A DNA stretch of 64,000 nt from assembly GCA_009733575.1 (NCBI GenBank), contig ML769480.1, positions 124,001 through 188,000 on the forward strand, given 5' to 3'. Below the pieces are notes generated by a model. That model had not been told where the DNA came from, made no database searches, and saw nothing but the letters and a program-made list of their open reading frames with translations. The translations under genes were made by a program, and so were the position numbers. Each line of letters starts with the position of its first letter. Within the stretch, counting starts at the first letter, position 1. Below are positions 42,164 to 52,490 of this stretch, piece after piece. Source of the stretch: Gymnopus androsaceus JB14 (Eukaryota > Basidiomycota > Agaricomycetes > Agaricales > Omphalotaceae).

Positions 42164-43398
42164 ATGTCCAAGGGAACAATCCTCGTATGTGTTTCTTAAC
42201 CTTCCGACTAGTAACTATTTCTAAGTAAAATATCAGGTTACTGGTGGAACAGGCTTCCTTGGAGCCCATCTTATTTCCCAACTCCTTGAGAAGGGATACA
42301 CTGTCCGCGCAACTGCTCGGTCGGCCTCCAAACTCCAATCCATCTTCCCCAAAGTATCACCAGAACAGTTGGAGGTCGTTGAAGTTCCAACCTTGACTTC
42401 CGACCATTCTGCAGCGCTGAAAGGTGTCGATGCCCTCATCCACTCTGCTTCTCCCATCTTTGGCCCTGGTGTCTCGGGACAGGAGCTTTTCTCCGTGAGT
42501 TTATTATTGCTTTGAGTCGTCTTCAGCTGTACTTAAGTTTGCCGCTTTAGGGTAACTACGATGGCACTGTTGCTCTCGTGAAGCAAGCTATTGCTACTGG
42601 AGTGAAGAAGATCATTGTTACCGGGACGTTTGCTACCCTTTTTGACTGTAAGTGCATATAGCTTCCAAGTACTCGTCGTCAACTAACACGATCTACTCCT
42701 GCAGCCGACTTCCAATCCGCCTTCGGTACTCGTGTCCTCACAGAAAAAGATTATGGCTCCGTCACGCTGGAGACCATTGACCTGAACAAAGATGGATTGC
42801 AAGTTAACATAGAAGCCAAGACAGTCGCTGACAAAAAGATATGGGAGCTCGCACACGAACATCCCGAGATCGATTTCACTGTCGGTAAGTATCGAATTCG
42901 TGTGATTGTTGAAAGCCTCACTAACTTGGATTTCTCTTAACAAACTTAGTCCTCCCAACACTCATTTTCGGCCCCCAACTATCCCTACTCACCTCTTCCC
43001 CCTCGAGTCTTGGCACAAACGGCTTTATCCAAATGCTCTTTGCGCCTGAATACCCTCCCATCCCCTTCGGACACATGATCGATGTCCGTGATGTTGCTCG
43101 CGCTCATGTTCTCGCTCTCACTACCCCTCCTGTTCCCGGACGCGACAAGCGGTTCATTATTGTGAACTCTACGTTCCAATGGAAAGACGTCGCTGCGTTG
43201 ATTCGCAACAAGAGACCAGAGCTTGCTGGACGATTACCGAAAGAGACTTCGATTCCTGTTCCGCAGAGTAGTGCTCCGTTGGATACTACGTTTTCAGAGG
43301 AGGTTCTGGGTATGACGAGTTATATCCCCCAGGAGGAGACGTTTTTAGCTGCTCTTGATGTTGTTTTGGAATGGGAGAGCAAGTTTAGTGATAAGTAA
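42164..43398 (+). CDS. extended SDR: dihydroflavonol-reductase/Gre2-like NAD(P)-dependent reductase
   Basis: Five exons (42164-42184, 42237-42494, 42551-42647, 42705-42884, 42950-43398) join in frame and give about 334 residues. The N-terminal VTGGTGFLGAHLISQLLEKG is the TGxxGxxG dinucleotide-binding loop. DALIHSASPIFG, KKIIVTGTFATLF and TVVLPTLIFGPQ follow, with PFGHMIDVRDVARAHVLAL of the extended-SDR C-terminal part. The usual YxxxK catalytic pair reads N-I-E-A-K (NIEAKTVADKKIW): Lys is kept but Tyr is Asn. It may therefore have altered or lost oxidoreductase activity. It is the only intact gene in the segment that separates the two HMG-CoA reductase pieces. Confidence 0.9.
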
Positions 43399-43689
43399 TG
43401 TTTGATAAAATTTTCATTCGGTATTGTATCATAGGGATCGATGTTTGTAGCAAACTAGAGTTCGTGCTTCCGACGCCAGAAACGAGGACAATTAAATTTG
43501 AAGACTAGGATTTGGAAGAGGCGCCACTCAGAGTGGTAGTACAAACGAATTTCATCTCGAGTTTCTAAACACGACACCCCAAACTCAAAACCAGACACCA
43601 CTGTTCCCCCTCTCCCTACCCAGCAAACCGTGTCCATTCTCCTATTCAATCGATTTTCCTCAGGCTCCCATCCAGGCTGACCGTGCCAG

Positions 43690-45430
43690 GAAACTTCTTC
43701 TCCCTCCTTCTCCGCCATCTATGTACCTGCCATTCTGCGCTAGGAGGATGACTTCCTCGTCGTTGGGGAGTAGTAAAGTGAGGCTGGTGGGCCAGGGACC
43801 GCTGTCGTAATGAAAACTCATGAGCGAACGGGAATCTGATTCGTCGATGTCGGGGTCTGACAACGACGATGAAGAGGAAGAAGCCGATGGAAATAATTTT
43901 GCCTGTGATTTTAGCCGACGGTCGACTTCGTCTAGTGTGAGGGTTGCTGGACGATGGGGGACGGAGATGGGTACGGGTACGAGTGAGAGTGCGGGTGCAG
44001 ACTGTACAGGTTATACCGGTTCCTTGGTCTTGTCCCCAACAACATCTCCCTGCTCCCTAACTTCCCATTGGCACCGATATTGTTAGCCGCAGCTGCTTTT
44101 CCTTCAATAAATCCCCATTCGAACTAATCGACACCGCCGGAACCATCACTATCCATTTTGATAGGACCGGGTCTCTGACGAGACGCAACCAGGAGGACAT
44201 GACGAGCTCCGAGGAGGATAGAGATTGAGAGATTGAGATTTAGATAGTGAGGAGTTGGGGATTACGATTGGGGTTAGAGTTGGGTTGGAGTTGGAAGAAG
44301 CGGGGGAGTGCGGAGAGGGAAAGGACGAAGATAGGTGAGAGACTCTTCTGACTACCAACCCAGCTTCGGTACCCATACCCCCTGTACATCCACATCCAGA
44401 GAAAAAACCCACTCAGTATCAGCAAACGTTGCAATGCATGCTGTATCGCTGGAGTCGAGTGGTTGGCTTTTCGAAGGGAATTTAGCTTGTTTACCGACGA
44501 TAGCGAGATTGAGAACTGATTCTAAGCAGGAGAAAATAACTCCTGCATAAGAGCGATATAGCGATACGAGCCACATCGTCTTCGAGCGACTATGCCGGAA
44601 CTGGAACGTCCTGTGCGAGAAGGAGACAGCGATTCGATTCTTTGGATGTCAAAGCCAAGGCCATCTCCGCTATCAGGACCGTCTGGTGAGAAAATCCGAT
44701 TCCTGGAAACCCAAGGTCAGGGATCCGTTTCGGAAGTCCCGCTAGGAGAAGGCGAAGGCGAGTCTGGTAGAAGATGTACAGAGGTTTGGATGCGATGGAC
44801 TGCAAGGACAAAGCTGGCAATGCGTGTGATTGTGGAAGGGAATGGATTTGAAGCCATAGTAGATGTAGATGCAGATGGCCCAGCTACGAAGCTGACTACT
44901 ATGTTGATAGCTTTCCTAGTTGGCGAAGTGATTATTGTATGTGCTATACAGCAGCAGCAGCAGCACCGTCCTCAGTCGATACTGCAATGCCATTCGAGTC
45001 GTTCGCTTGCGTCGAGGACCCATGGAGATGTCCTAACTTTGTTGAACACGTTCGAGAACCGTAAAGATAAAAGCAAAGGATTGCAACAGGCAATTCCTGT
45101 ACAATATAGAAAGATGACCTTGTTCCAAGGCCATCCAGACGGGTCTACGGTAATGTCAATCCCAACGAATCATTGAACGTAGAGGAAACACATACTTTGC
45201 ACTAAAACCAACCTCAACCCTATCCTCTAGGACACTTTGCACTCGAGATTCAGAACAGACTCGCTCTTCACCTCATACTTGACCAATACCAACTCAATGG
45301 ACAGAATCTCCGCCTCACGTTTGATAGCGGAGAAGGTTCCGACGATGGAGAAAACACGATAGTTTCGATGGGCGAGTAGACGGTGGATTACGTAGAGAAG
45401 AAGGATTTCACCAACGTGATGCTTTCGAAG
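43690..45430 (-). pseudogene. HMG-CoA reductase pseudogene, N-terminal half (copy IIb)
   Basis: Almost identical to 23600-25310. On the minus strand it begins near 45380 with a VYSPIETIVF segment, matching the SPIETIVF start of basidiomycete HMG-CoA reductases, then a decayed membrane region. It ends with the linker FHYDSGPWPTSLTLLLPNDE and VILLAQNGR near 43720, where homology stops. The plus-strand frame of 194 codons at 44592-45176 is antisense to this and has no known motif, so I treat it as a shadow. Confidence 0.65.
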
Positions 45431-45556
45431 ATATCTCTCCTATCATGCAACATTAACTTTGCGCTCAGGTGTATAGCTAGTGGCCAACAAAGATCCGTTG
45501 CCATACGATGAGCTGACAGGTCATTAGGTTATAAACAGTAGTAAACACTATTTGGG

Positions 45557-45564
45557 TATATAAA
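45557..45564 (+). promoter_or_regulatory. TATA box of NACHT-ankyrin gene II
   Basis: TATATAAA, 48 bp upstream of the ATG at 45612, conserved with copy I. Confidence 0.55.
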
Positions 45565-45611
45565 CCCTTTGCTTGTATCGCCATCTTTTGATTTCTCCCA
45601 TCATTGTTATC

Positions 45612-48600
45612 ATGAGTGAGGGATTTGTCCCAGGAAGGCGGTATGTTTGCATTTTAATGAATGTATGCAACTTGTGCTAATGTTTTTACTTAAAGCAGAC
45701 AGCAAGAAGGTACTGTTCATTACGGTGACAGGTAGGCTACTAGTTTATTTTATTTTACTGCCAAAGGCCACTCTCATAATATATTCTTATTTTTCTTGTC
45801 CAAAGAATGTTTGAAAATTCCTCAAACTTCCAGATCCTTGGTGGTAACTTCATCAATGCAAGTGAATCATCAAATGTTACTATCCACTGTATGCTATTTC
45901 TCCAGAGGTTTATTGAATATGCAATCTCATATTCACCTACTTAGCAGTAGAAAATATAGCACAAAAAATAAGAGATTGGCTTAAAGCACCAGATGACTCT
46001 GTCAATTTCAACACAGCTAAGAACAAGAAAATGAGGGGAACTGGAATGTGGATCACTGAGCATCCTAAATTCATTGAATGGAAAAATGCAGGTGGGCTGC
46101 TGTGGATTCAAGGTAAAGGTGAGTTGAGCAAATCTATCCATATATCCAATAATATCCAGGTTGTATTTATAATTGTTCAGCTGGATCAGGGAAAACAGTG
46201 ATATCGTAAGGATAATGTATGGTTAAGCAGAAACCACTCAATGCTAACACAATTTCTAGAACAACAGTTATAGATCATTTATGGACCACCTCAAATGCAG
46301 TTTGGATTCACTATTTTGATTTCCGTGATAACACAGGAGGAAAATCAGGATATCAAGGATTTCTTCTAAATATGCTGCAACAGATGGGCTCAAATTTGCA
46401 AGGGATTCATCCTGCATTGCAACAGTTGTACAGTCAGTGCAACAGAGGCCATCATGTTATCCAACCTAGCAATGCACAGCTAGAAGATGCTCTGAATATA
46501 ATTACTCAGGAGCTTAATTCAGGATATATTGTGCTGGATGCCATGGATGAGTGCAATTTGGAGGAAAGATCCCAGGTCATGGAGTGGCTGGAAAACATCT
46601 CAGAAAAAATATTCATTGCTATAACTAGTCGATATTCACCAGAGGGAAATGCAGCCACTGTTGGCTTGAGAATTGCATTAGACAGTGATGATTGCAGAAT
46701 TGAAGATGATATTTCTCTATACTTGGAAGATCAAAGGAAGAGACATTTCAAAGGACAGGTGGGATACCAAGTTTTGAATACATTGAAGGGCAAGGCTGAG
46801 AGGCAGTAAGTATCTAGATTTATGTGCCAGTGAATTAATCTCACTTACATTTGCAACCTTTCAGATTTCGCTGGGTGGATTGTCAAGTCAAAACATTGAT
46901 TAAATGTGGAACCTCTAAGGCAGTTTTGCAGACATTGCAAAAGCTACCAAGGACTTTGGAGGAAACATATGTGAAAGCTATACAAAATGCTATGGAAGGT
47001 GAACATGCCACAGATGCCCATCATCTTCTGATGTGGCTTACATTTGCATTTACACCATTAAACACAAAGCAAGTTTCTGATTTCCTTGCTGTTGATTTGG
47101 AACAGCAAGAACTGTACCCCAGTGATGAGATGGCACTCAAAGTGGAACTGGTAATCGACTCCAATATTGTGACTGTAGATACCAATAACATTGTCCAACT
47201 GGCGCATACCTCTGTTAAGGAGTTTTTAATCGGACTTGGTAATTGGAATCAAGCAACTGGCTTGTTTGAAATCAATGATAGGCTAGCTCATGTCTCATTA
47301 GCGAAAGTATGCATTATATATCTTTTGAAATCAACCACCAACTATAGATATCTAGAGCATAAGTCAACATATTCTTATGCAGCACTATATTGGCAAACTC
47401 ATACAAAACTAGTTCAAGAAGCAGGTCCAGAAAAGGATGTAGATGATCTCACCAAAGACTTTCTGAGAAACAAAAGTGTACCATATCAAACCTGGGCAAG
47501 GGAAAATGACTGGGTAGGGACAGGATATGGCCATAATATTCCCACCCCATTGTATTATGCTGCTGAAGGTGGTTTAATGAAAAGTGTCCAGGACATGATT
47601 TTGAGTAGTGAGTATGACATCAATGCAAAGGGAGGCATGTTGGGAAATGCTCTTCAGGCAGCAGTATACCAAGGGAATGAAGCCAATGTCCAGCTCCTTT
47701 TGATCAATGGAGCTGATGTGAATGCTCAGAGAGGCTTTTATGGAAATGCTCTCCAGGCCGCTGCATACAAAGGAAATGAAGCCATTGTTCAACTCCTTCT
47801 GAACAATGGAGCTGATGTGAATGCTCAGGCAGGCACTTATGGAAATGCTCTCCAGGCAGCTGTAGCTAATGCCAATGGAAAAGGAGCCATTGTCCAGCTC
47901 CTTTTGACCAATGGGGCTGATGTGAATGCTCAGGGAGACAAATCTAGAAATGCTCTCCAGGTGGCTGCATTGATGGGAAATCAAGTCCAACTCCTTCTGA
48001 ACAATGGAGCTGATGTGAATTCTCAGACAGGCTCTTATGTAAATGCTCTCCAGACAGCTGTAGCTACTGCTAATGGAAAAGGAGCCATTGTCCAGCTCCT
48101 TTTGACCAAGGGAGCCAGTGTGAATGCTCAGGGAGGCAGATCTGTGAATGCTCAGGGAGGCAGATCTGGAAATGCTCTCCAGGTGGCTGTATTGATTGGA
48201 AATGAAGCCATTGTCCAGCTCCTTTTGACCAATGGAGCTGATGTAAATGCCCAGGGAGGAGAGTATGGAAATGCTCTCCAGGCTGCTGCTTACAAAGGAA
48301 ATGAAGCCATTGTCCAGCTCCTTTTGACCAATGGAGCTGATGTAAATGCCCAGAGAGGACAATATGGAAATGCTCTCCAGGCAGCTGCATCCAATGGAAA
48401 TGAAGCTATTGTCCAGCTCCTTTTGACCAATGGAGCTGATGTAAATAACCAGGGAGGAGAGTATGGAAACGCTCTCCAGGCTGCTGCATACAAAGGAAAT
48501 GAAGCCATTGTCCAGCTCCTTTTGACCAATGGAGCTGATGTAAATGCCCAGGGAGGAAAATATGGAAATGCTTTCCAGGCAGCTGCATCCAAAAGAAATG

Positions 48601-48737
48601 AAGCCATTGTCCAGCTCCTTTTCACCAATGGAGCTGATTTGAATGTTCAGGGAGGAAGATATGGAAATGTCAATGGAAAGATGGTCATTTTCCCGCTCCT
48701 TACTACCAATCACCCTCCTGTTGACCAATGGAGCTGA
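45612..48737 (+). CDS. NACHT-ankyrin NLR-like protein, copy II, apparently intact
   Basis: Seven exons, with the last from 46865, give about 920 residues. Order: short N-terminus (MSEGFVPGRR), the MFENSSNFQILGGNFIN segment of agaric NLRs, DWLKAPDDSVNF, Walker A GKAGSGKT, Walker B GYIVLDAMDEC, the ITSRYSPEG sensor-like block, a winged-helix/ARM-like region, then about 11 ankyrin repeats of 33 residues. All splice joins keep frame. The array ends in a frame change near 48670 (NVNGKMVIFPLLTTNHPP), and further ankyrin codons lie out of frame to about 48850, so the C-terminus is probably shortened. Such cytoplasmic ATP-binding receptors are linked to non-self recognition and programmed cell death in fungi; this is inferred, not shown. 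Confidence 0.88.
47637..48670 (+). repeat. ankyrin-coding tandem repeat array, copy II
   Basis: About 11 units related to the 99-bp repeat of copy I, more diverse than copy I in the first half. Two units have inserted residues (VANANGKGAIVQLL, VATANGKGAIVQLL), one is shortened (LMGNQVQLLL), and SVNAQGGR is duplicated. The last four units are close to identical (NEAIVQLLLTNGADVNAQGG). Confidence 0.9.
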
Positions 48738-48789
48738 TTGGCATGCTCAGGGAGGCATACTTGGAACTGCTCCCCAGCAGCTGCACCCC

Positions 48790-49248
48790 AAGGAAATGAA
48801 GCCAATTAAGAGGAGTGTTGAAGTTAGCAGGCAAATCTGGCAAGATGGGTAGTGAGGTTTGTATGTATGTATTTATGCTTGTAATCCTGTCTTGTTTCTA
48901 TCACCTTGCTACCACAATCACTTTTGTCTATCTAGTCACCTCAGTCAACATGATGAGCCGTGAGATACAGCTTTGACTGACTCGATTTGGACAAACAAAA
49001 AACAGATCTGGTTAACTCAAGCTTTCCGTCTTTCATTTCTCAACTTCCATCCAATGGGGGATTCTAAGAAGACTCTTGATAGAGTTACAGGTCTATGAAT
49101 GAGTTCATCTATGGAAATACCATCTGAAACTTTGACTACCTACTTGGAGGTTACCAGACAGTCTGCTCCCAGCCTTCCAAGTAACTTATATGTACTACTA
49201 CAGAATCTCGGCTATTTCAAGGAGTGCAACTGCATTGTATTCAGGCTG
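48790..49248. other. 3' flank of NACHT gene II, shared with unit I
   Basis: Matches 36050-36480 (for example GTGAGGYTTGTATGTATGTA). No gene. The similarity stops where the copia-2 LTR begins at 49249. Confidence 0.55.
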
Positions 49249-49769
49249 TGTTGAAGCAGACATATGATCAACAAATGGTGAGATGCGATACTCACATGGT
49301 TATGTAGCTTGTAGATTGGTCTGGAGGACTAGTTGGAGGGCGAAGAGTTCTTGTATAGACAAGTAGTAGTACAACTGAGTGTGCTGAGGAGTACGAATAC
49401 TAGGTACAGTATTTATACTAAATACGACTACAACTATACAGTATCATAGTAAGGTGGCTTAGGGCATAGGGTACGATCATAATGGTTCAACAGCATGTAA
49501 GTACAATGTAAGATCGAGTAATTACGACTACATTCGACTACTATTGTATTGAACAGTTCATATGCTTCATAAGCGTATGTATCATATTTATAGAACTAGC
49601 AAATGGCATAATTACAGTGTCTAGTATGCTTATTGAGCAAATACAAAGACAGTGCTGTTGCCTTATGTAGCGCAGCTACAAAGGTGTTTCAAGGAGTATT
49701 AATGGGACGAAAGACTCATGTCGAGTCGATCGATGACATCACTATCGTAAGCGTCAGATCCTTTCAACA
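49249..49769 (-). repeat. 3' LTR of copia-2
   Basis: Read on the minus strand it starts TGTTGAAAGG at 49769 and ends CTTCAACA at 49249, so it has the TG...CA inverted termini TGTTGAA/TTCAACA. A polypurine tract GAGGGGAAG precedes it directly. It contains a TATAAATA box near the middle. No second LTR is present. Confidence 0.75.
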
Positions 49770-49873
49770 CTTCCCCTCGCTAAGAGTAGTGATAGGGAAT
49801 TTTAAGCTTTAAGGACTTAGAACCACGTTCTAGTTTTTTGATATGACTTAGCGTATGGTCATTGAAGATTTAT

Positions 49874-52083
49874 TCAGAGAAATGTAATGCCAAGAAGATC
49901 TCGGAATTTCTTGAATTTTATTAATGCGAGATTCTTTGTCAGAATATCCGCAATGTTGTCTTCGGTTCGAACATAGAACAGTTCGACGTGTCCATTTTCA
50001 ATCTTTTTTCCGAATATAGTGGAAACAAATATCAATGTGTTTCGTTCTTCGCTCTTGAATTGGATTAGAAGCGAGGAAGATCGAACCTTGATTATCACCA
50101 CATAACGGTAATGATTGAATAGGAATTCCGATCTCATTGAATAAAGATTGAAGCCACTCGAGTTGTCGACAGGAGTCGGACAATGCCATATATTCGGCTT
50201 CGGTGGACGAAAGTGCAACAGTTTTCTGTTTATGGGAAACCCAACAGATTGGAGCAGCGGCCAATTGTATGATTATCCCAGTATGGGATTTTCGGTCATC
50301 TGGATCAGAGGCCCAATCTGAATCACAATATGCCATAAATCCTTCGTCGGAATTACTGTCAAACACAATTTCATATTTCCGAGTATACATTAAGTAACGG
50401 ACTATATGAAGTGCTTTATTAAGGTGATCCGGACTTGGATTGGCTGAGTATTGACTCACAATCGCACAACTGGCAAAAACAACTCGTTATAATCAATACC
50501 AAATTGTTGTGAAAAGCCTTTAGCGACAAGTCGGGCTTTGTAGTGACCGTCTTTCTTTTTATTAAAGACCCAACGACATTTGATTGGTTTACGACCGTGA
50601 GGGATTTTGACTTCCTCAAATACTTTGCGTTTGCGGAGTCCATCCAGTTCTTCTTTACATGCATGATCCCATTTCGCCTATTCATCAGCAGGTAAATGCC
50701 GATAATGCCGAGTAGAACTCCAAGCGTCAGGTGTACTTGAAAGGAAACTTTTAAGTTCCATTTTGTAAGTAAAGGGAATCGATTGCGAAAGTAAGAAGTT
50801 CTGTAATTCTACTCCCCCTTCCTGAACTATACGAGAGAAGTTAATCTCTTCGAACCATGGTTCTTCCTGTTCACCTTCATCATGATCTTCATCTTCCTGA
50901 ATGGGAGATGCCGGTGGAGTGTCAAGATCTATAGGAGATGGATGACGATCGGGATCAATGATAGGTTGTGTACTTGTACTAGGCTTGTTTGGTTTAGGAA
51001 CATTGACACAAACTTGACGTTTTTCTTCGATCTTTTTATTTCGATCTAATTTTTGTCTAGAATGAGTGTCATTAAGAATATTATCTTTGACCTTTTGAGC
51101 TTGTTTTTTCCAAGTAGTAGCCTTGCGAATATTTTTGCGAGTGGTAGGAATTAAACCAGGACGAATAGGAGCAGTTCGGGTGTGGACAGGATTTTTACTT
51201 TTCCATTCAGCAATAGCTTCCGGGTCGTACCAAATAGATTTAGGTGGGACCGGTGGAGGCTGTTCGTGAGGAATTTCATTATCATGAGGGGTAGGAGAAT
51301 GTGGACGTTCCGGACTAGCTTCTCGTGATGTGCGTCGAGATGTGGGTACATTTGTATAAATGTCATTGGCATCATCCGGATCATTGTCAAAATTTCCTGG
51401 CTGTACAGGAGAATGATCTGGTTCATCGGGAGAAGTAAACGGGATATGACTAGGATCAAAAGGATCATTGTCATTTGATGATCCGTTATCAGCGGGATCA
51501 TCAGTTGGTTGTGTTGGGGGTTTATCACTTGGTATGATAGGACTAGGTTTATTGGAGGGTTTATGACTCTTGTCAGATTCGCGACAGCGTTGGAACCAAT
51601 CTTCAATAAAGCGAGCTTGAGCACCATAGTATAGCGCGTTATTACTATGCATGAAGATATATCCTTTGCTTCCTGTGTCGTAACCAATGAAAATCATAGC
51701 TTCGGAATGCGGAGATAATTTATTTTTCCACTGTGCACATGGAATGAACACGTATGCACCACAACCAAATGTTCTGAAATAAGAAACATCGGGTTTGTCC
51801 CGTAAGAAGATTTCTATAGGTGTCTTCCAATTCAATCGACGGATCGGAGTGCGGTTGTATACATGCATAGATGTGGAATATGAAAATTCCCATCAAGAAT
51901 CAGGGCAGCAAGCGTGGTGTCGCATAGCTTCTGATTTATCTATTAGTGTGCGATGTATGCGTTCAGCACGACCGTTCTGTTCATGAACATGAGGTTCAGA
52001 TTTATTAACCTCGATACCTTCCGTTTTGAGATAATTGATAAATTGATCTGATAGAGAAATTCGATGAGGTTTGTTTAGGCAAA
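49874..52083 (-). pseudogene. copia-2 pol remnant with reverse transcriptase core deleted
   Basis: From the 5' side, integrase reads EPHVHEQNGRAERIHRTLID, with a TGA after HHACCPDS, then MHVYNRTPIRRLNWKTPIEI and the linker with RTFGCGAYVFIP. A long acidic/proline-rich h linker follows (DNDPFDPSHIPFTSPDEPDH). Reverse transcriptase begins ([40 protein letters not shown]) and then jumps near 50470 straight to SQYSANPSPDHLNKALHIVR, so the palm with YVDD is gone. RNase H is complete (STEAEYMALSDSCRQLEWLQ, LCGDNQGS). Confidence 0.85.
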
Positions 52084-52099
52084 GTAGGAAATTTTCAAA

Positions 52100-52490
52100 T
52101 TTGGTTTAAGCAGTTTAACTACAGATTATCTACAGTACTATAATAATACATGTAACTACAGTAAAGTACAGCAATAAGAATCAATTCCACACTCAAAAAT
52201 GCGCTAAAACAGGTGAAAAGTGAGCAAAACTGGCTCGTTAAACCTGGTTAAACCCGGTTAAACAAGCCTAATCTACAAAGCAGTCGTTACTGTTATCCAC
52301 AGTTCAACCAAGTTAAACCTTCAATGCTCCCCGGGTCTGTGAACAACGCCCAACGTCAACTCTATCCTCGTTGAACCTCGTTAAACCAGTGTTGAAACCA
52401 TACTCATTAAACCTGATTGAACAAGTGAGCACCTAGCAATCAATCAACCACATAGACTCACTGGTTAAACCCAGTTTAACTAGCCTGCTG
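52100..52490. repeat. cluster of GTTAAACC-type repeats beside the KDZ gene
   Basis: At least seven copies of GTTAAAC or its inverse occur in 400 bp, including a run CGTTAAACCTGGTTAAACCC and GGTTAAACCCAGTTTAACT. They lie between the truncated copia element and the 3' end of the KDZ transposase. This suggests subterminal transposase-binding repeats of the KDZ element. No comparable cluster is visible on the other side. Confidence 0.6.

Larger units (their letters stand above)
37740..49248. repeat. segmental duplication, unit II
   Basis: This is the counterpart of 20105-36480. The collinear match has a break: 37740-41040 corresponds to 20105-23935, and 43720-49248 corresponds to about 23600-36480. 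About 350 bp of HMG-CoA reductase linker sequence is therefore present twice, flanking the 2.7-kb segment 41040-43720. The 43720-45450 part is almost identical to unit I, whereas the GT25 and HMG-CoA reductase catalytic parts have diverged visibly more. Confidence 0.88.
49249..52083 (-). mobile_element. truncated Ty1/copia retrotransposon (copia-2), minus strand
   Basis: Contains the 3' LTR, RNase H, a deleted reverse transcriptase and the C-terminal half of integrase. It stops abruptly near 52083, with gag, protease, the integrase N-terminus and the 5' LTR missing. The family is different from copia-1: the RNase H and integrase sequences are clearly distinct. Confidence 0.82.

Noticed and set aside
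44592..45176. 194-codon plus-strand frame as a real gene
   Set aside because: It lies antisense to the HMG-CoA reductase membrane-domain remnant, has no start context or motif, and its twin at 24462-24951 is broken.
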